Source of the DNA: Deltaproteobacteria bacterium GWB2_55_19
GTDB taxonomy: Bacteria > Desulfobacterota > GWC2-55-46
DNA length: 64,000 nucleotides
Assembly: GCA_001797465.1 (NCBI GenBank)
Contig: MGPQ01000001.1
Span: forward strand, 62,001-126,000
Direction: 5' to 3'
Shown in pieces: positions 51,946 through 59,508 of this stretch. The translations under genes and the position numbers were made by a program. The notes beneath the pieces were generated by a model that searched no databases, was not told where the DNA came from, and saw nothing but the letters and a program-made list of their open reading frames with translations. The first letter of the stretch is position 1. The number at the start of each line of letters is the position of its first letter.

Positions 51946-52763
51946 CACACCTTCCTTCTCGCGGCGATGTATATAAGCTCGTAGGTGGCCCTTACGCCTC
52001 GGCCGTCCACCGCGAACCTCCCGGCATATTCCGTTTCCGCGTCTTTGAGTAGCGGGCTTCCCGGCCCCTTGCAGTCCTTTGAGACCGGAGAGGCCCCGAT
52101 ATGCTTCAATGTGAGGAGGAGGTCGCGTAGCGTCGGGTAAGATTTCATAACGGTATTCTCTTCGGAGAAGACCGTCTCGAACCCGGAGGATTCCAGGAGG
52201 CAAAGGGTCTCGTCCATGGATGTGAGGCGCGCTGGCGCGCCTGTGCCGAGACACTCTCGGAGCTCATGGAGTGTGGCAGGGCCGAGTGTGGAGAAGACGA
52301 ATAGCCCGCTCGGCCTCAATACCCGCGAGGCCTCGGCAAACGACAACTCCGGCGCGCTCCACTGAAGGGCGAGCGATGAGGCGACGGCGTCGAACGAAGC
52401 GTCTTTGTAGGGCAGGGCTTCAAGGTCGCCAGCAGAGAGTCTCCCGCCTGTCCACGGCAGAGACGCGCGCGCGCACTTAAGCATCGGTAGCGCGATGTCT
52501 ATGCCGAATATGCGAAAGCCGTCGTCTTTTATAAGGGCGGATAGCGCTCCGGTCCCTGAGCCCGCGTCGAGGATAGAAAGAGGGGGTATAGATTGCGCGC
52601 CGGTAGTCGCGCCTGCCTCCAGCGTTACAAGGGCGGCCTCCCTCATAAACCTCGCTAATAAAGAGGCGACGACCCCCGCAACCTCCCTCTGGAGCGTCGC
52701 GTACACGTCATAGGTCCGGGCGGCGCGGCCGAACGATTTTTTTGTCGCTGACTTATCTGTCAT
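51945..52763 (-). CDS. bioC: Malonyl-ACP O-methyltransferase
   Basis: BioC methylates malonyl-ACP so that the fatty-acid system can build pimeloyl-ACP methyl ester. The start SFGRAARTYDVYATLQREVA is typical of BioC, and the SAM loop is SILDAGSGTGALSAL near residue 65, with LQWSAPELSFAEASRVLRP near 130. A ~15-residue Ala/Gly-rich insertion lies before the SAM loop. Length is 272. Its start overlaps the upstream hydrolase gene (ATGA). Confidence 0.9.
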   Translation of the reverse strand: MTDKSATKKSFGRAARTYDVYATLQREVAGVVASLLARFMREAALVTLEAGATTGAQSIPPLSILDAGSGTGALSALIKDDGFRIFGIDIALPMLKCARASLPWTGGRLSAGDLEALPYKDASFDAVASSLALQWSAPELSFAEASRVLRPSGLFVFSTLGPATLHELRECLGTGAPARLTSMDETLCLLESSGFETVFSEENTVMKSYPTLRDLLLTLKHIGASPVSKDCKGPGSPLLKDAETEYAGRFAVDGRGVRATYELIYIAARRKV

Positions 52764-53548
52764 AAAATTGCGAGAAAACCCTTAAACGCGCGGTTGAACC
52801 TCTCCGGTTCTGTTATAAAAGGCGCGTGGCCGGAGTCTTCGAATACGGTGAGGGACGCGACCTTCATGCGCGATTCCAGGAATCTGGATGCGCCGATTGG
52901 CGTAACAACGTCCTTTCCGCCGTGGATGAGCAGGACAGGGACGCTTATCTCCTTTAATATCTCCCTCAGGTCGGTATTGTATAGGGATTCGAGCGCCGTC
53001 GTTATCCCGGCGTAGTCAAAGGCAGGGAAGCACCCCGGCACCTCCCCCGCGCAATCCACGGGGCCGGGGAACCGATAACGCTTTATGAACTCCTCCGCGG
53101 CCTCTGTCTTAGCCTCCTCCTCCGTAAAATTAAGTGGGTGGAACCTCTCAAGCGTCGAGGAGGCGTCCTTCTTCATGTCGATGAGCATCTTTTTTACGAG
53201 CGCCCTCGGTTGCCCCCAGGGGAAGTCGTCTTTTTCGAGGAAGCAGGGGGTGGCTCCTACGAGCACAAGGGCCTTGAACTTTTTCTTCTCAATTGCGGCC
53301 ATTGAGAGAAGCGCCTGCGCGCCCAAAGACCAGCCGACGCCTATTATAGAGCCGTCTGAGAGCCCGGAGGTGTACAGCGCAATCTCATCTATCGCGGGCC
53401 TCAACGACGGCTCGTACCATTTGAGCCTTCCGCCGTGGCCGGGGAGGTTCAGGTTTACTACGCGCGCGCTATTTAGCGCGGCAACTGTCTTGCCCCAGAT
53501 CGCACTGTCCGTCGCCCAGCCGTGTACGAAGATGATGGTGTCAACCAT
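52760..53548 (-). CDS. bioH: BioH-like pimeloyl-ACP methyl ester esterase
   Basis: The protein (262 residues) is an alpha/beta hydrolase: oxyanion region IIFVHGWATDSAIW, nucleophile Ser in GVGWSLGAQALL near residue 94, Asp in LLIHGGKDVVTP near 210 and His in DSGHAPF near 239. Within a biotin operon the expected job is to release pimeloyl-ACP from its methyl ester, ending the BioC-initiated cycle. Several non-homologous enzymes fill this step in different bacteria; sequence alone does not separate BioH from close relatives. It overlaps bioF by 8 nt. Confidence 0.85.
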   Translation of the reverse strand: MVDTIIFVHGWATDSAIWGKTVAALNSARVVNLNLPGHGGRLKWYEPSLRPAIDEIALYTSGLSDGSIIGVGWSLGAQALLSMAAIEKKKFKALVLVGATPCFLEKDDFPWGQPRALVKKMLIDMKKDASSTLERFHPLNFTEEEAKTEAAEEFIKRYRFPGPVDCAGEVPGCFPAFDYAGITTALESLYNTDLREILKEISVPVLLIHGGKDVVTPIGASRFLESRMKVASLTVFEDSGHAPFITEPERFNRAFKGFLAIL

Positions 53549-54695
53549 TAAGGGCGTCCTTTATAGCGTCTATGGCGAGGTCGAGGTCTGCTTTTGTGTG
53601 CGTGGCCATCGCGGTAATCCGGAGGCGAGAAGACCCGGCAGGCACCGTAGGCGGCCTTATCGCCTGCATGAATACGCCGGCCTCAAGGAGCCTCTCGCTT
53701 GCCTTTACGGCCTTTTCCGCTTCTCCTGCTATCACAGGTATTATCTGCGTTGAGCCGAGCGTTTGAAGCCCCTGGGCCTCAAGCCCTGCTCTAAGATATT
53801 CGTAATTAGTCTTCAGTCTCGTCCTCCTATCCGGCTCTTCTTCGACAATATTGATCGCCTCGATAGAGGCCGCGCATATCGCGGGAGGGAGCGCCGTCGT
53901 GAATATGAAAGGGCGCGATTTTGATATAAGTAGGTCGATGAGCGCCTTCGTCCCTGCCACGAACGCGCCGAACGAGCCGAGGGCCTTGCCAAGAGTCCCC
54001 ATCTGGATGATGGATGGGTGCGTAACGCCAAACTCCTCAAGCGTCCCCTTGCCGCGTGCGCCGAGCACGCCTGTTGCGTGCGCGTCGTCGATTATGAGTG
54101 TGGCGTTGTGTTTATCGAGCAGGCCCGCGATATCATTTACAGGCGCGATCGTCCCGTCCATGCTGAATACGCCGTCCGTAACGATAAGCTTCCTCCTGGC
54201 AATCGATTTCCTCAAGAGACCCTCGAGTGAGCCGACGTCCCTGCTCCTGTATCTCTTGACCTTTGCCAGTGAAAGCGCGCATGCGTCGACAATCGACGCG
54301 TGGTTCAGCCTGTCCGAAAATATTTCGGTATGCCTGTCGGAGAGCGCCGTTATGAGGCCGATGTTGGCCGAGTACCCTGAGTTGAAAACGAGCGCGGCCG
54401 CAGTCCCCTTGAACCTCTTTATCCTGTCCTCAAGCGCCTCGTGCATGGCCGTGTTGCCGGATACGAGGCGCGAGGCCCCGGCGCCGACGCCGTATTCGTC
54501 TATCGCCTTTTTTGCGGCGTCTTTTAGCCTTGTGTGGTTGGCGAGGCCGAGATAGTCATTCGAACATAGGAGGAGAAATTCCCGCCCATTGATGATAACG
54601 CGCGGCCCCTGCGGGCCATCGACCGTCTTAAGTGTGCGCTTAAGGCCCGCGGCCTCTATCCTTGAGAGTTCTTCGATGATATCTGTCTGCATCAT
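53541..54695 (-). CDS. bioF: 8-amino-7-oxononanoate synthase
   Basis: BioF condenses pimeloyl-ACP or -CoA with alanine using PLP. It shows LLCSNDYLGLANH near residue 42, VTDGVFSMDGTIAPV near 172, DDAHATGVLG near 203 and the PLP Lys in TLGKALGSFGAFVAG near 232. The 384-residue length is normal. The start is ATG at 54695 or the adjacent ATG at 54692. It is separated from bioB by 68 nt containing a half copy of the palindromic repeat seen at 10083. Confidence 0.95.
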   Translation of the reverse strand: MMQTDIIEELSRIEAAGLKRTLKTVDGPQGPRVIINGREFLLLCSNDYLGLANHTRLKDAAKKAIDEYGVGAGASRLVSGNTAMHEALEDRIKRFKGTAAALVFNSGYSANIGLITALSDRHTEIFSDRLNHASIVDACALSLAKVKRYRSRDVGSLEGLLRKSIARRKLIVTDGVFSMDGTIAPVNDIAGLLDKHNATLIIDDAHATGVLGARGKGTLEEFGVTHPSIIQMGTLGKALGSFGAFVAGTKALIDLLISKSRPFIFTTALPPAICAASIEAINIVEEEPDRRTRLKTNYEYLRAGLEAQGLQTLGSTQIIPVIAGEAEKAVKASERLLEAGVFMQAIRPPTVPAGSSRLRITAMATHTKADLDLAIDAIKDALNG

Positions 54696-54763
54696 TGTTA
54701 TTTTTCTATGATAAGAGGACCCGTCTTTTCTAAAGAGGGGTTGGGTGAGATTATAAAACCTCT

Positions 54764-55750
54764 TTAAAGGCCCCTGGGTTTGAGGCCGAGATCTGTAAGC
54801 ATCTGGAGGTCGTCCAACGGGTCCCTCCCCGGGGTCGTGAGATAATTACCGACCATCATCCCGTTCGCGCCCGCGGCGAATATGAGGGGCTGGAGGTCTC
54901 GGAGGTTCACATGCCTCCCTCCGCAGACGACTATGTCTTTTTCCGGGAGCATCAGGCGGAGGAGCGCGATGATCTTCAGGCACTCGATGGGCGTGAGGTT
55001 TTTCGCGTTCTCAAGCGGCGTGCCTGGCCTGGGGTTCAAAAAGTTGACGGGGACGGAATCGACGTCGAGCTCTTTTAAGGTTGAGGCGAGCTCAATCCTG
55101 TCCTCCCACGCCTCGCCGAGCCCGAATATCCCGCCTGAGCAGACATGGAAGCCGAGCCCCTTTGCCACGCGTACGGCCTCTACGTCGTCGTCATAGTCGT
55201 GCGTTGTGCAGACATTGGGAAAAAAGCTTCTACCGGTCTCAAGGTTGTGGTGAAAGCTCTCAAGCCCGGCGTCTCTGAGCCTCTTGAGCGTTTCTCGCTT
55301 CAATATCCCAAGTGAAGCGCACCTCTCCATGGCGACGCCGTCTTTCATGGAAGAGAGTGCGTCGATCAACGCCTCGACGTCCTTGTCCTTTTCGACCCTT
55401 GTGCCGCTCGTTACTATCGAGAACTCCCGCGCGCCGTAAGTTTGCGCCTCTTTTGCGGCGTTTACAATCTCATGAGGAGGCCTCATCGCGTATTCGTCTA
55501 TTCCGGTAGAGTACTCGACCGACTGGGAGCAGAACGAGCAGTCCTCCTTGCAGAGGCCGCTCTTTGCGTTCACTATCGCGCAGAGGTTTACTTCATCCCC
55601 CTTGTGTCTTCTCCTTACAGCCTCGGTGACCGCTATGATGGAGTATATTTCCTCATCAGGCAGTGAGGCGAGGGTGCGGGCGTCGTCCGCGCCCAACCCT
55701 TCACCGCTTAAGCCGCTTATAAGCGCTTTTTCAAGTATCCCTATGCTCAT
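54764..55750 (-). CDS. bioB: Biotin synthase
   Basis: BioB is the radical-SAM enzyme that inserts sulfur into dethiobiotin. The 4Fe-4S binding motif CKEDCSFC lies near residue 69, with YSTGID, LETGRSFFPNVCTTHDYDD near 170 and MVGNYLTTPG near the C-terminus. It is complete at 328 residues. It leads the operon bioB-F-H-C-A-D, which lies just downstream of the BirA operator. Confidence 0.97.
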   Translation of the reverse strand: MSIGILEKALISGLSGEGLGADDARTLASLPDEEIYSIIAVTEAVRRRHKGDEVNLCAIVNAKSGLCKEDCSFCSQSVEYSTGIDEYAMRPPHEIVNAAKEAQTYGAREFSIVTSGTRVEKDKDVEALIDALSSMKDGVAMERCASLGILKRETLKRLRDAGLESFHHNLETGRSFFPNVCTTHDYDDDVEAVRVAKGLGFHVCSGGIFGLGEAWEDRIELASTLKELDVDSVPVNFLNPRPGTPLENAKNLTPIECLKIIALLRLMLPEKDIVVCGGRHVNLRDLQPLIFAAGANGMMVGNYLTTPGRDPLDDLQMLTDLGLKPRGL

Positions 55751-55785
55751 CTTGACACCCTTTCGTTGAAATCCTGTACATAGCT

Positions 55786-55838
55786 GAATAACATGGGTAA
55801 AAGGGGATTGTCAACAAGAATGAAAGTTTGGTTAACAA
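55786..55838 (-). promoter_or_regulatory. BirA operator overlapping the bioB promoter
   Basis: TTGTCAAC (55808-55815) and GTTAACAA (55831-55838) are separated by 15 nt, matching the TTGTxAAC-N15-GTTxACAA operator of the biotin repressor BirA. On the minus strand the near half contains TTGACA (55814-55809), a -35 element with a -10 TTATTC 17 nt on (55791-55786). BirA bound to biotinoyl-AMP would therefore block the promoter when biotin is sufficient. birA itself is outside the window. Confidence 0.88.
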
Positions 55839-56247
55839 TGCCGGATCATAAAGGCGTTCCCCGGCATTGTTTTAGAAGACGGAGATTCGCGGTTTGCGAC
55901 AGTCTCTTCAGGCATAGATTTTTTGCGCGCTGGCCGCGCATTTTTTCGGCATAGGGTTCACTCGCTTCCTTCCTCCACCATCCGCTCGCGCGCCCCTTAG
56001 AGCGCTTCGCGTCTAAGCTACCCCGGCGCGCTCGCCTCTTCCTCCCTCATGCTTCGTTCACCTATGCCGCTGGTTTTTTTTAAAAGAAAAGCGAGGATTT
56101 TCTTACCCAATTCATAAATATGCCCAAAGCGCTCGGCAGGGAGCTAAACTTTTTTGCGGAAGAGGCATTAAGTTTAACTCTACAGGAAGGCAACGAAGGA
56201 TTACAAAATTGTGGCTCAGGTTTGTAACCTGAACCCGCACGCACTCT
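55839..56247. other. Repeat-containing gap upstream of the biotin operon
   Basis: This gap separates the bioB control region from the end of rarA. It contains dispersed repeat copy 2 (55918-56085), and the rest is unremarkable. No ORF with a ribosome binding site was found. Confidence 0.5.
55918..56085 (+). repeat. Dispersed repeat, copy 2, with enclosing 9-bp inverted repeat
   Basis: A GCGCGCTGGCCGCGC hairpin (55925-55939) and a T run precede CGGCATAGG (55947-55955). Its exact complement CCTATGCCG lies at 56061-56069 and is followed by another T-rich run, so the 105-nt interior is enclosed by a stem. The interior is CT-rich and includes GCTTCGCGTCTA, also present near 49707 beyond copy 1. 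Confidence 0.65.
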
Positions 56248-57555
56248 CTACCCCTTCTTCTTTTTCATCCGCTCGTCTATCTCTTTTTCATACCCGCGCT
56301 CTGACGGCTTGTAGTATTTTTTCCCTTTGAGCATATCCGGCAGGTAATCCTCTTCCACATACGCCCCCTTGTAGCTGTGCGGGTACTTGTATCCTTTGCC
56401 GTAGCCGAGGTCCTTCATGAGGCGGGTCGGCGCGTTCCTTATGTGCATGGGGACAGGGAGCGCCCCTGTCTTTTTGATGTCGGAGAGCGCTTCGAGATAG
56501 GCCATGTAGGAGGCGTTCGATTTCGGGGCCGTTGCGAGGTACGCGACCCCCTGCGCGAGCGGTATCCACCCCTCGGGCATCCCGATGAAATGGACGGCGT
56601 CCTTGACGGAGATTGCGACGGATAAGGCCCTCGGGTCGGCGTTCCCGATGTCTTCTGAGGCGAATATAACTATCCGCCGGACAATGAAAAGCGGGTCCTC
56701 GCCGGCCTCTATCATGCGGGCGAGCCAGTAGAGGGCGGCGTCCGGGTCACTCCCGCGCATCGATTTTATGAAAGCGGAGATGACATTGTAGTGCTCTTCT
56801 CCGGCCTTGTCATAGAGGAGCGCCTTCCTCTGCATCGCCTCTACCGCGACGTCCATAGTTATATGGCGTCTTCCTTCCTTGACGAGGTCCGCTATCATGT
56901 ACGCGGTCTCCATGGCGTTAAGGGCGCTCCTTGCGTCGCCTTGCGCGCTCCCGGAGAGAAAATCGATTACACCTGTGTCTATTGTGGCCTCCATCGACCC
57001 CATGCCACGGTCTTTATTGGAAATCGCCCGGTTAAGGATGTTCTTAATTGAATCGTCGGAAAGCGACTCAAGCACAAGCACCTTGCATCTGGAGAGAAGC
57101 GGCGCGTTTACCTCGAACGACGGGTTCTCGGTCGTCGCGCCAATGAGCGTTATCGTCCCGTCCTCGACGCTATGGAGGAAGGCGTCCTGCTGTCCCTTGT
57201 TGAACCTGTGTATCTCGTCTACAAAGAGGACGGTCCTTTTGCCCCTCTTAATATTAGCCTTCGCCTCTTTCTCGACCTCCCGTATCTCCTTTACGCCTGA
57301 GAGGACCGCCGAGAGTTGTACGAACTCGGCCTTCGAGGCCACGGCTATGATGCGGGCGAGTGTCGTCTTCCCTGAGCCAGGGGGCCCCCAGAGTACGAGG
57401 GAGGGTAGCTCCCCTTTGGCGATGACGCGCCTCAGGAACTTCCCCTCTCCGACGAGGTGCCCCTGCCCTTCGAATTCGTCGATGGTCCTAGGGCGCATCC
57501 TTTCGGCAAGGGGCGCGGCGGGTGGCTGTACCTTTTCGAATTCAAATAGTTCCAT
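56248..57555 (-). CDS. rarA: Replication-associated recombination protein A (AAA+ ATPase)
   Basis: RarA (MgsA/WRNIP1 family) acts at stalled replication forks. It begins with LAERMRPRTIDEFEGQ-like text, Walker A is WGPPGSGKTTLAR near residue 57, Walker B is VLFVDEIHRFNKGQQDA near 107, and sensor 1 is LIGATTENPSF near 135. The C-terminal MgsA tetramerisation part (RGSDPDAALYWLARMIEAGEDPLFI near 270) is present. The 435-residue length is typical. It is transcribed alone. Confidence 0.95.
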   Translation of the reverse strand: MELFEFEKVQPPAAPLAERMRPRTIDEFEGQGHLVGEGKFLRRVIAKGELPSLVLWGPPGSGKTTLARIIAVASKAEFVQLSAVLSGVKEIREVEKEAKANIKRGKRTVLFVDEIHRFNKGQQDAFLHSVEDGTITLIGATTENPSFEVNAPLLSRCKVLVLESLSDDSIKNILNRAISNKDRGMGSMEATIDTGVIDFLSGSAQGDARSALNAMETAYMIADLVKEGRRHITMDVAVEAMQRKALLYDKAGEEHYNVISAFIKSMRGSDPDAALYWLARMIEAGEDPLFIVRRIVIFASEDIGNADPRALSVAISVKDAVHFIGMPEGWIPLAQGVAYLATAPKSNASYMAYLEALSDIKKTGALPVPMHIRNAPTRLMKDLGYGKGYKYPHSYKGAYVEEDYLPDMLKGKKYYKPSERGYEKEIDERMKKKKG

Positions 57556-57636
57556 ACAATAAAGTCTACTATAATAGAACGGCGAATGGAAGGGGGAGGG
57601 GGGAAATCAGGCCCGCCTGCTTTATTTTTTGAAATA

Positions 57637-57725
57637 CCCAGGGATAGGGCGAGCGAGTTGGATGGGGAGGGCGACGGGAGCGAATCCCTATCCCGAAAAA
57701 AGCCCGGCAGGGCGCAAAAACTCTT
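57637..57725 (-). repeat. Dispersed repeat, copy 3 (inverted)
   Basis: Read on the minus strand: GCGCCCTGCCGGGC hairpin (57715-57702), six T residues, then CGGGATAGGG with its complement CCCTATCCC; the pair is GGGATAGGG (57641-57649) with CCCTATCCC (57686-57694) enclosing 36 nt. Relative to copy 2 (GGCATAGG/CCTATGCC) both sides of the stem have changed together. It sits upstream of rarA and nadD. Confidence 0.7.
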
Positions 57726-57830
57726 TTATTGAAGAGACAGTGAAGTCTTCACCCCCCCCTATCCTCTTTGGCTTGACTTTCCTCCCTTGTATGGTTAGCA
57801 TGAATTCACTACACCCACGGGGCAGGACCA

Positions 57831-58469
57831 ATGCGTATTGCGATAATGGGCGGCACATTCAACCCCATACACTACGGGCACTTGAGAATAGCCGAGGAGG
57901 CGCGTGAAGCGCTCTCGCTCGATAAGGTAGTCTTCATGCCCGCAAACATCGCCCCGCACAAGACCGAGTCCCCGGCCTTGCCTGAAGCGCGGACTGAGAT
58001 GATAAGATTGTCGATCGCCGGGAACCGGTTCTTCGAAGTATCGGATATCGAGATAAAAAGGGGTGGGCGGTCATTCACCATAGACACCCTGCGCGCCCTC
58101 AAGGAAAATGACAAATCGCTCGATATAAGCCTTATAATCGGCAACGACTCGTTCAACGACATCACGACGTGGTGCGAGTACGAATCCATCTTTGAACTTT
58201 CGAGCTTTATTGTAGTCGAGAGGCCCGGCTATCCGGTCAAAAAACCGGGGGAGGTCCTCCCGGTTGAATTGGCCAGAAAGTTCTGGTATGATGCGGGTAA
58301 AGGGATGTTCCTCAATTCCTTTGGAACAACCCTTACTTACCTTTCCACGACGCTTATGGACATCGCCTCGTCGGACTTAAGGGCGAAGGTCAGGGAAGGC
58401 GCGTCCGTAAGATACATGCTGCCAGACCCTGTAATAGAATACATACAAAAGACGGGCCTCTACAAATAA
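57831..58469 (+). CDS. nadD: Nicotinate-nucleotide adenylyltransferase
   Basis: NadD adenylates nicotinate mononucleotide in NAD synthesis. The T/HxGH nucleotidyltransferase motif is IMGGTFNPIHYGHLRIA at the N-terminus, and the late motif ISSxxIR-like region is SSDLRAKVREGASVRYMLPDPV near 185. Length is 212. It starts the conserved nadD-rsfS-rlmH run; the next gene begins 25 nt after its stop. Confidence 0.96.
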   Translation: MRIAIMGGTFNPIHYGHLRIAEEAREALSLDKVVFMPANIAPHKTESPALPEARTEMIRLSIAGNRFFEVSDIEIKRGGRSFTIDTLRALKENDKSLDISLIIGNDSFNDITTWCEYESIFELSSFIVVERPGYPVKKPGEVLPVELARKFWYDAGKGMFLNSFGTTLTYLSTTLMDIASSDLRAKVREGASVRYMLPDPVIEYIQKTGLYK

Positions 58470-58494
58470 TGGGCCCCAAACGAGGAGAAAGAAA

Positions 58495-59010
58495 CTGGAC
58501 CCCAGGAAGAAGGCGCTCGAAATAGCGAAGTTAGCCCTTGAGAAGCAGGCGGAAAAGGTCGTAATCCTTAACATCAAAAAGCTCTCGTCTGTATCCGATT
58601 ACCTGCTCGTCTGCAGCGCCGGGTCGGAACGGCAGGTTCAGGCCATAGCCGACGCGATTGAAGACGGGCTCAGGAAAGACGGGGAACGCCCGCTCGGCAG
58701 AGAGGGCGTCACCGAGGGCAGGTGGGCGCTCATCGACTTCAACGACGTCGTGGCCCATATATTCCTTGAGCCTGTCAGGGTCTTCTACGACCTCGAAGGG
58801 CTGTGGGCAGAGGCCCCTGTAACAGAGGTCAAGGACAAGCCGAGGGGCAAGGCATCTAAGGCCGGTACCGCGAAGGCCAAGGCCCCTAAGGCCGAGTCTC
58901 CCAAGGGCAAGGCCCCGAAGGCCAAGTCCCCTAAAGCCAAGGCTTCGAAAGCCAGGGCGCCCAAGGCCTCCAAGCCAAAGACCCCGAGGAAGAAAAAGGG
59001 AGAGGGGTAG
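58495..59010 (+). CDS. rsfS: Ribosomal silencing factor RsfS with CTG start and Lys/Ala/Pro-rich tail
   Basis: RsfS binds uL14 and blocks 30S-50S joining when nutrients are scarce. The domain (residues ~1-112) reads KKALEIAKLALEKQAEKVVI, SDYLLVCSAGSERQVQAIAD, EGRWALIDFNDVVAHIF and YDLEGLWAEAP. No ATG, GTG or TTG lies in frame ahead of the conserved domain, but GAGGAG at 58482-58487 is well placed before CTG at 58495. Residues ~122-171 are a histone-H1-like tail of repeated KAPKA/KSPKA/KASKA units, absent from ordinary RsfS. The full frame is 171 residues. It lies between nadD and rlmH as in many bacteria. Confidence 0.9.
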   Translation: MDPRKKALEIAKLALEKQAEKVVILNIKKLSSVSDYLLVCSAGSERQVQAIADAIEDGLRKDGERPLGREGVTEGRWALIDFNDVVAHIFLEPVRVFYDLEGLWAEAPVTEVKDKPRGKASKAGTAKAKAPKAESPKGKAPKAKSPKAKASKARAPKASKPKTPRKKKGEG

Positions 59011-59022
59011 CCGAGGCTTCGC

Positions 59023-59499
59023 TTGAAGATAACCTTTCTCGCCGTCGGCCCCATAAAGAAGCCCTACGCGAAGGACGGTGTCGCCGAGTACGTTAAGCGG
59101 ATAGGCAATTACACGCAGGTAGAGACCTTCGACATAAAAGAGGAGAAGTATTCCGCAAAGACCCCGCGTGCGGAGATACTTATGCGCGAGGGTGAGAGGA
59201 TACTCGCGAAGGTGAAGCCGTCGGACTTTCTAATAGTCCTCTCGGACAATGGAACGGGCTTCAGCTCCGAGGCCTTCGCTACAAAGATAGGCGAGGTTAT
59301 CGGAGGCAGGGCGGGGAAAAAGGGGATGGCGTTCGTCATCGGCGGCCCCTACGGGCTCTCAAAAGAGGTCGTCGATAAGGCCGACCTCCTGCTTTCCTTG
59401 TCGAAGATGACTCTGCCGCACGATCTGGCGAGGCTCATTCTCTCAGAGCAGGTATACCGGGCGTTTACGATTTTAAAAGGCGAGCCGTACTCTCATTAG
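59023..59499 (+). CDS. rlmH: 23S rRNA (pseudouridine1915-N3)-methyltransferase RlmH
   Basis: RlmH is a SPOUT methyltransferase acting on helix 69 of 23S rRNA in 70S ribosomes. Diagnostic text includes FLAVGPIKKPYAKDGVAEY at the N-terminus, LIVLSDNGTGFSSEAFA near residue 70, FVIGGPYGLS near 106 and the knot end SLSKMTLPHDLARLILSEQVYRA. 158 residues is normal. The start is TTG at 59023, 12 nt after rsfS. Confidence 0.95.
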   Translation: MKITFLAVGPIKKPYAKDGVAEYVKRIGNYTQVETFDIKEEKYSAKTPRAEILMREGERILAKVKPSDFLIVLSDNGTGFSSEAFATKIGEVIGGRAGKKGMAFVIGGPYGLSKEVVDKADLLLSLSKMTLPHDLARLILSEQVYRAFTILKGEPYSH

Positions 59500-59508
59500 G
59501 GAACCCCA

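Noticed and set aside
50578-52254. BioA as a 558-residue protein
   Set aside because: The extra N-terminal 103 codons lie inside bioC in another frame and look like shadow sequence; the TGATG junction at 51943-51947 gives a normal 455-residue BioA.
58750-59010. A separate 86-residue Lys-rich gene
   Set aside because: It is the 3' part of rsfS; the conserved RsfS domain continues upstream in frame to the CTG at 58495.
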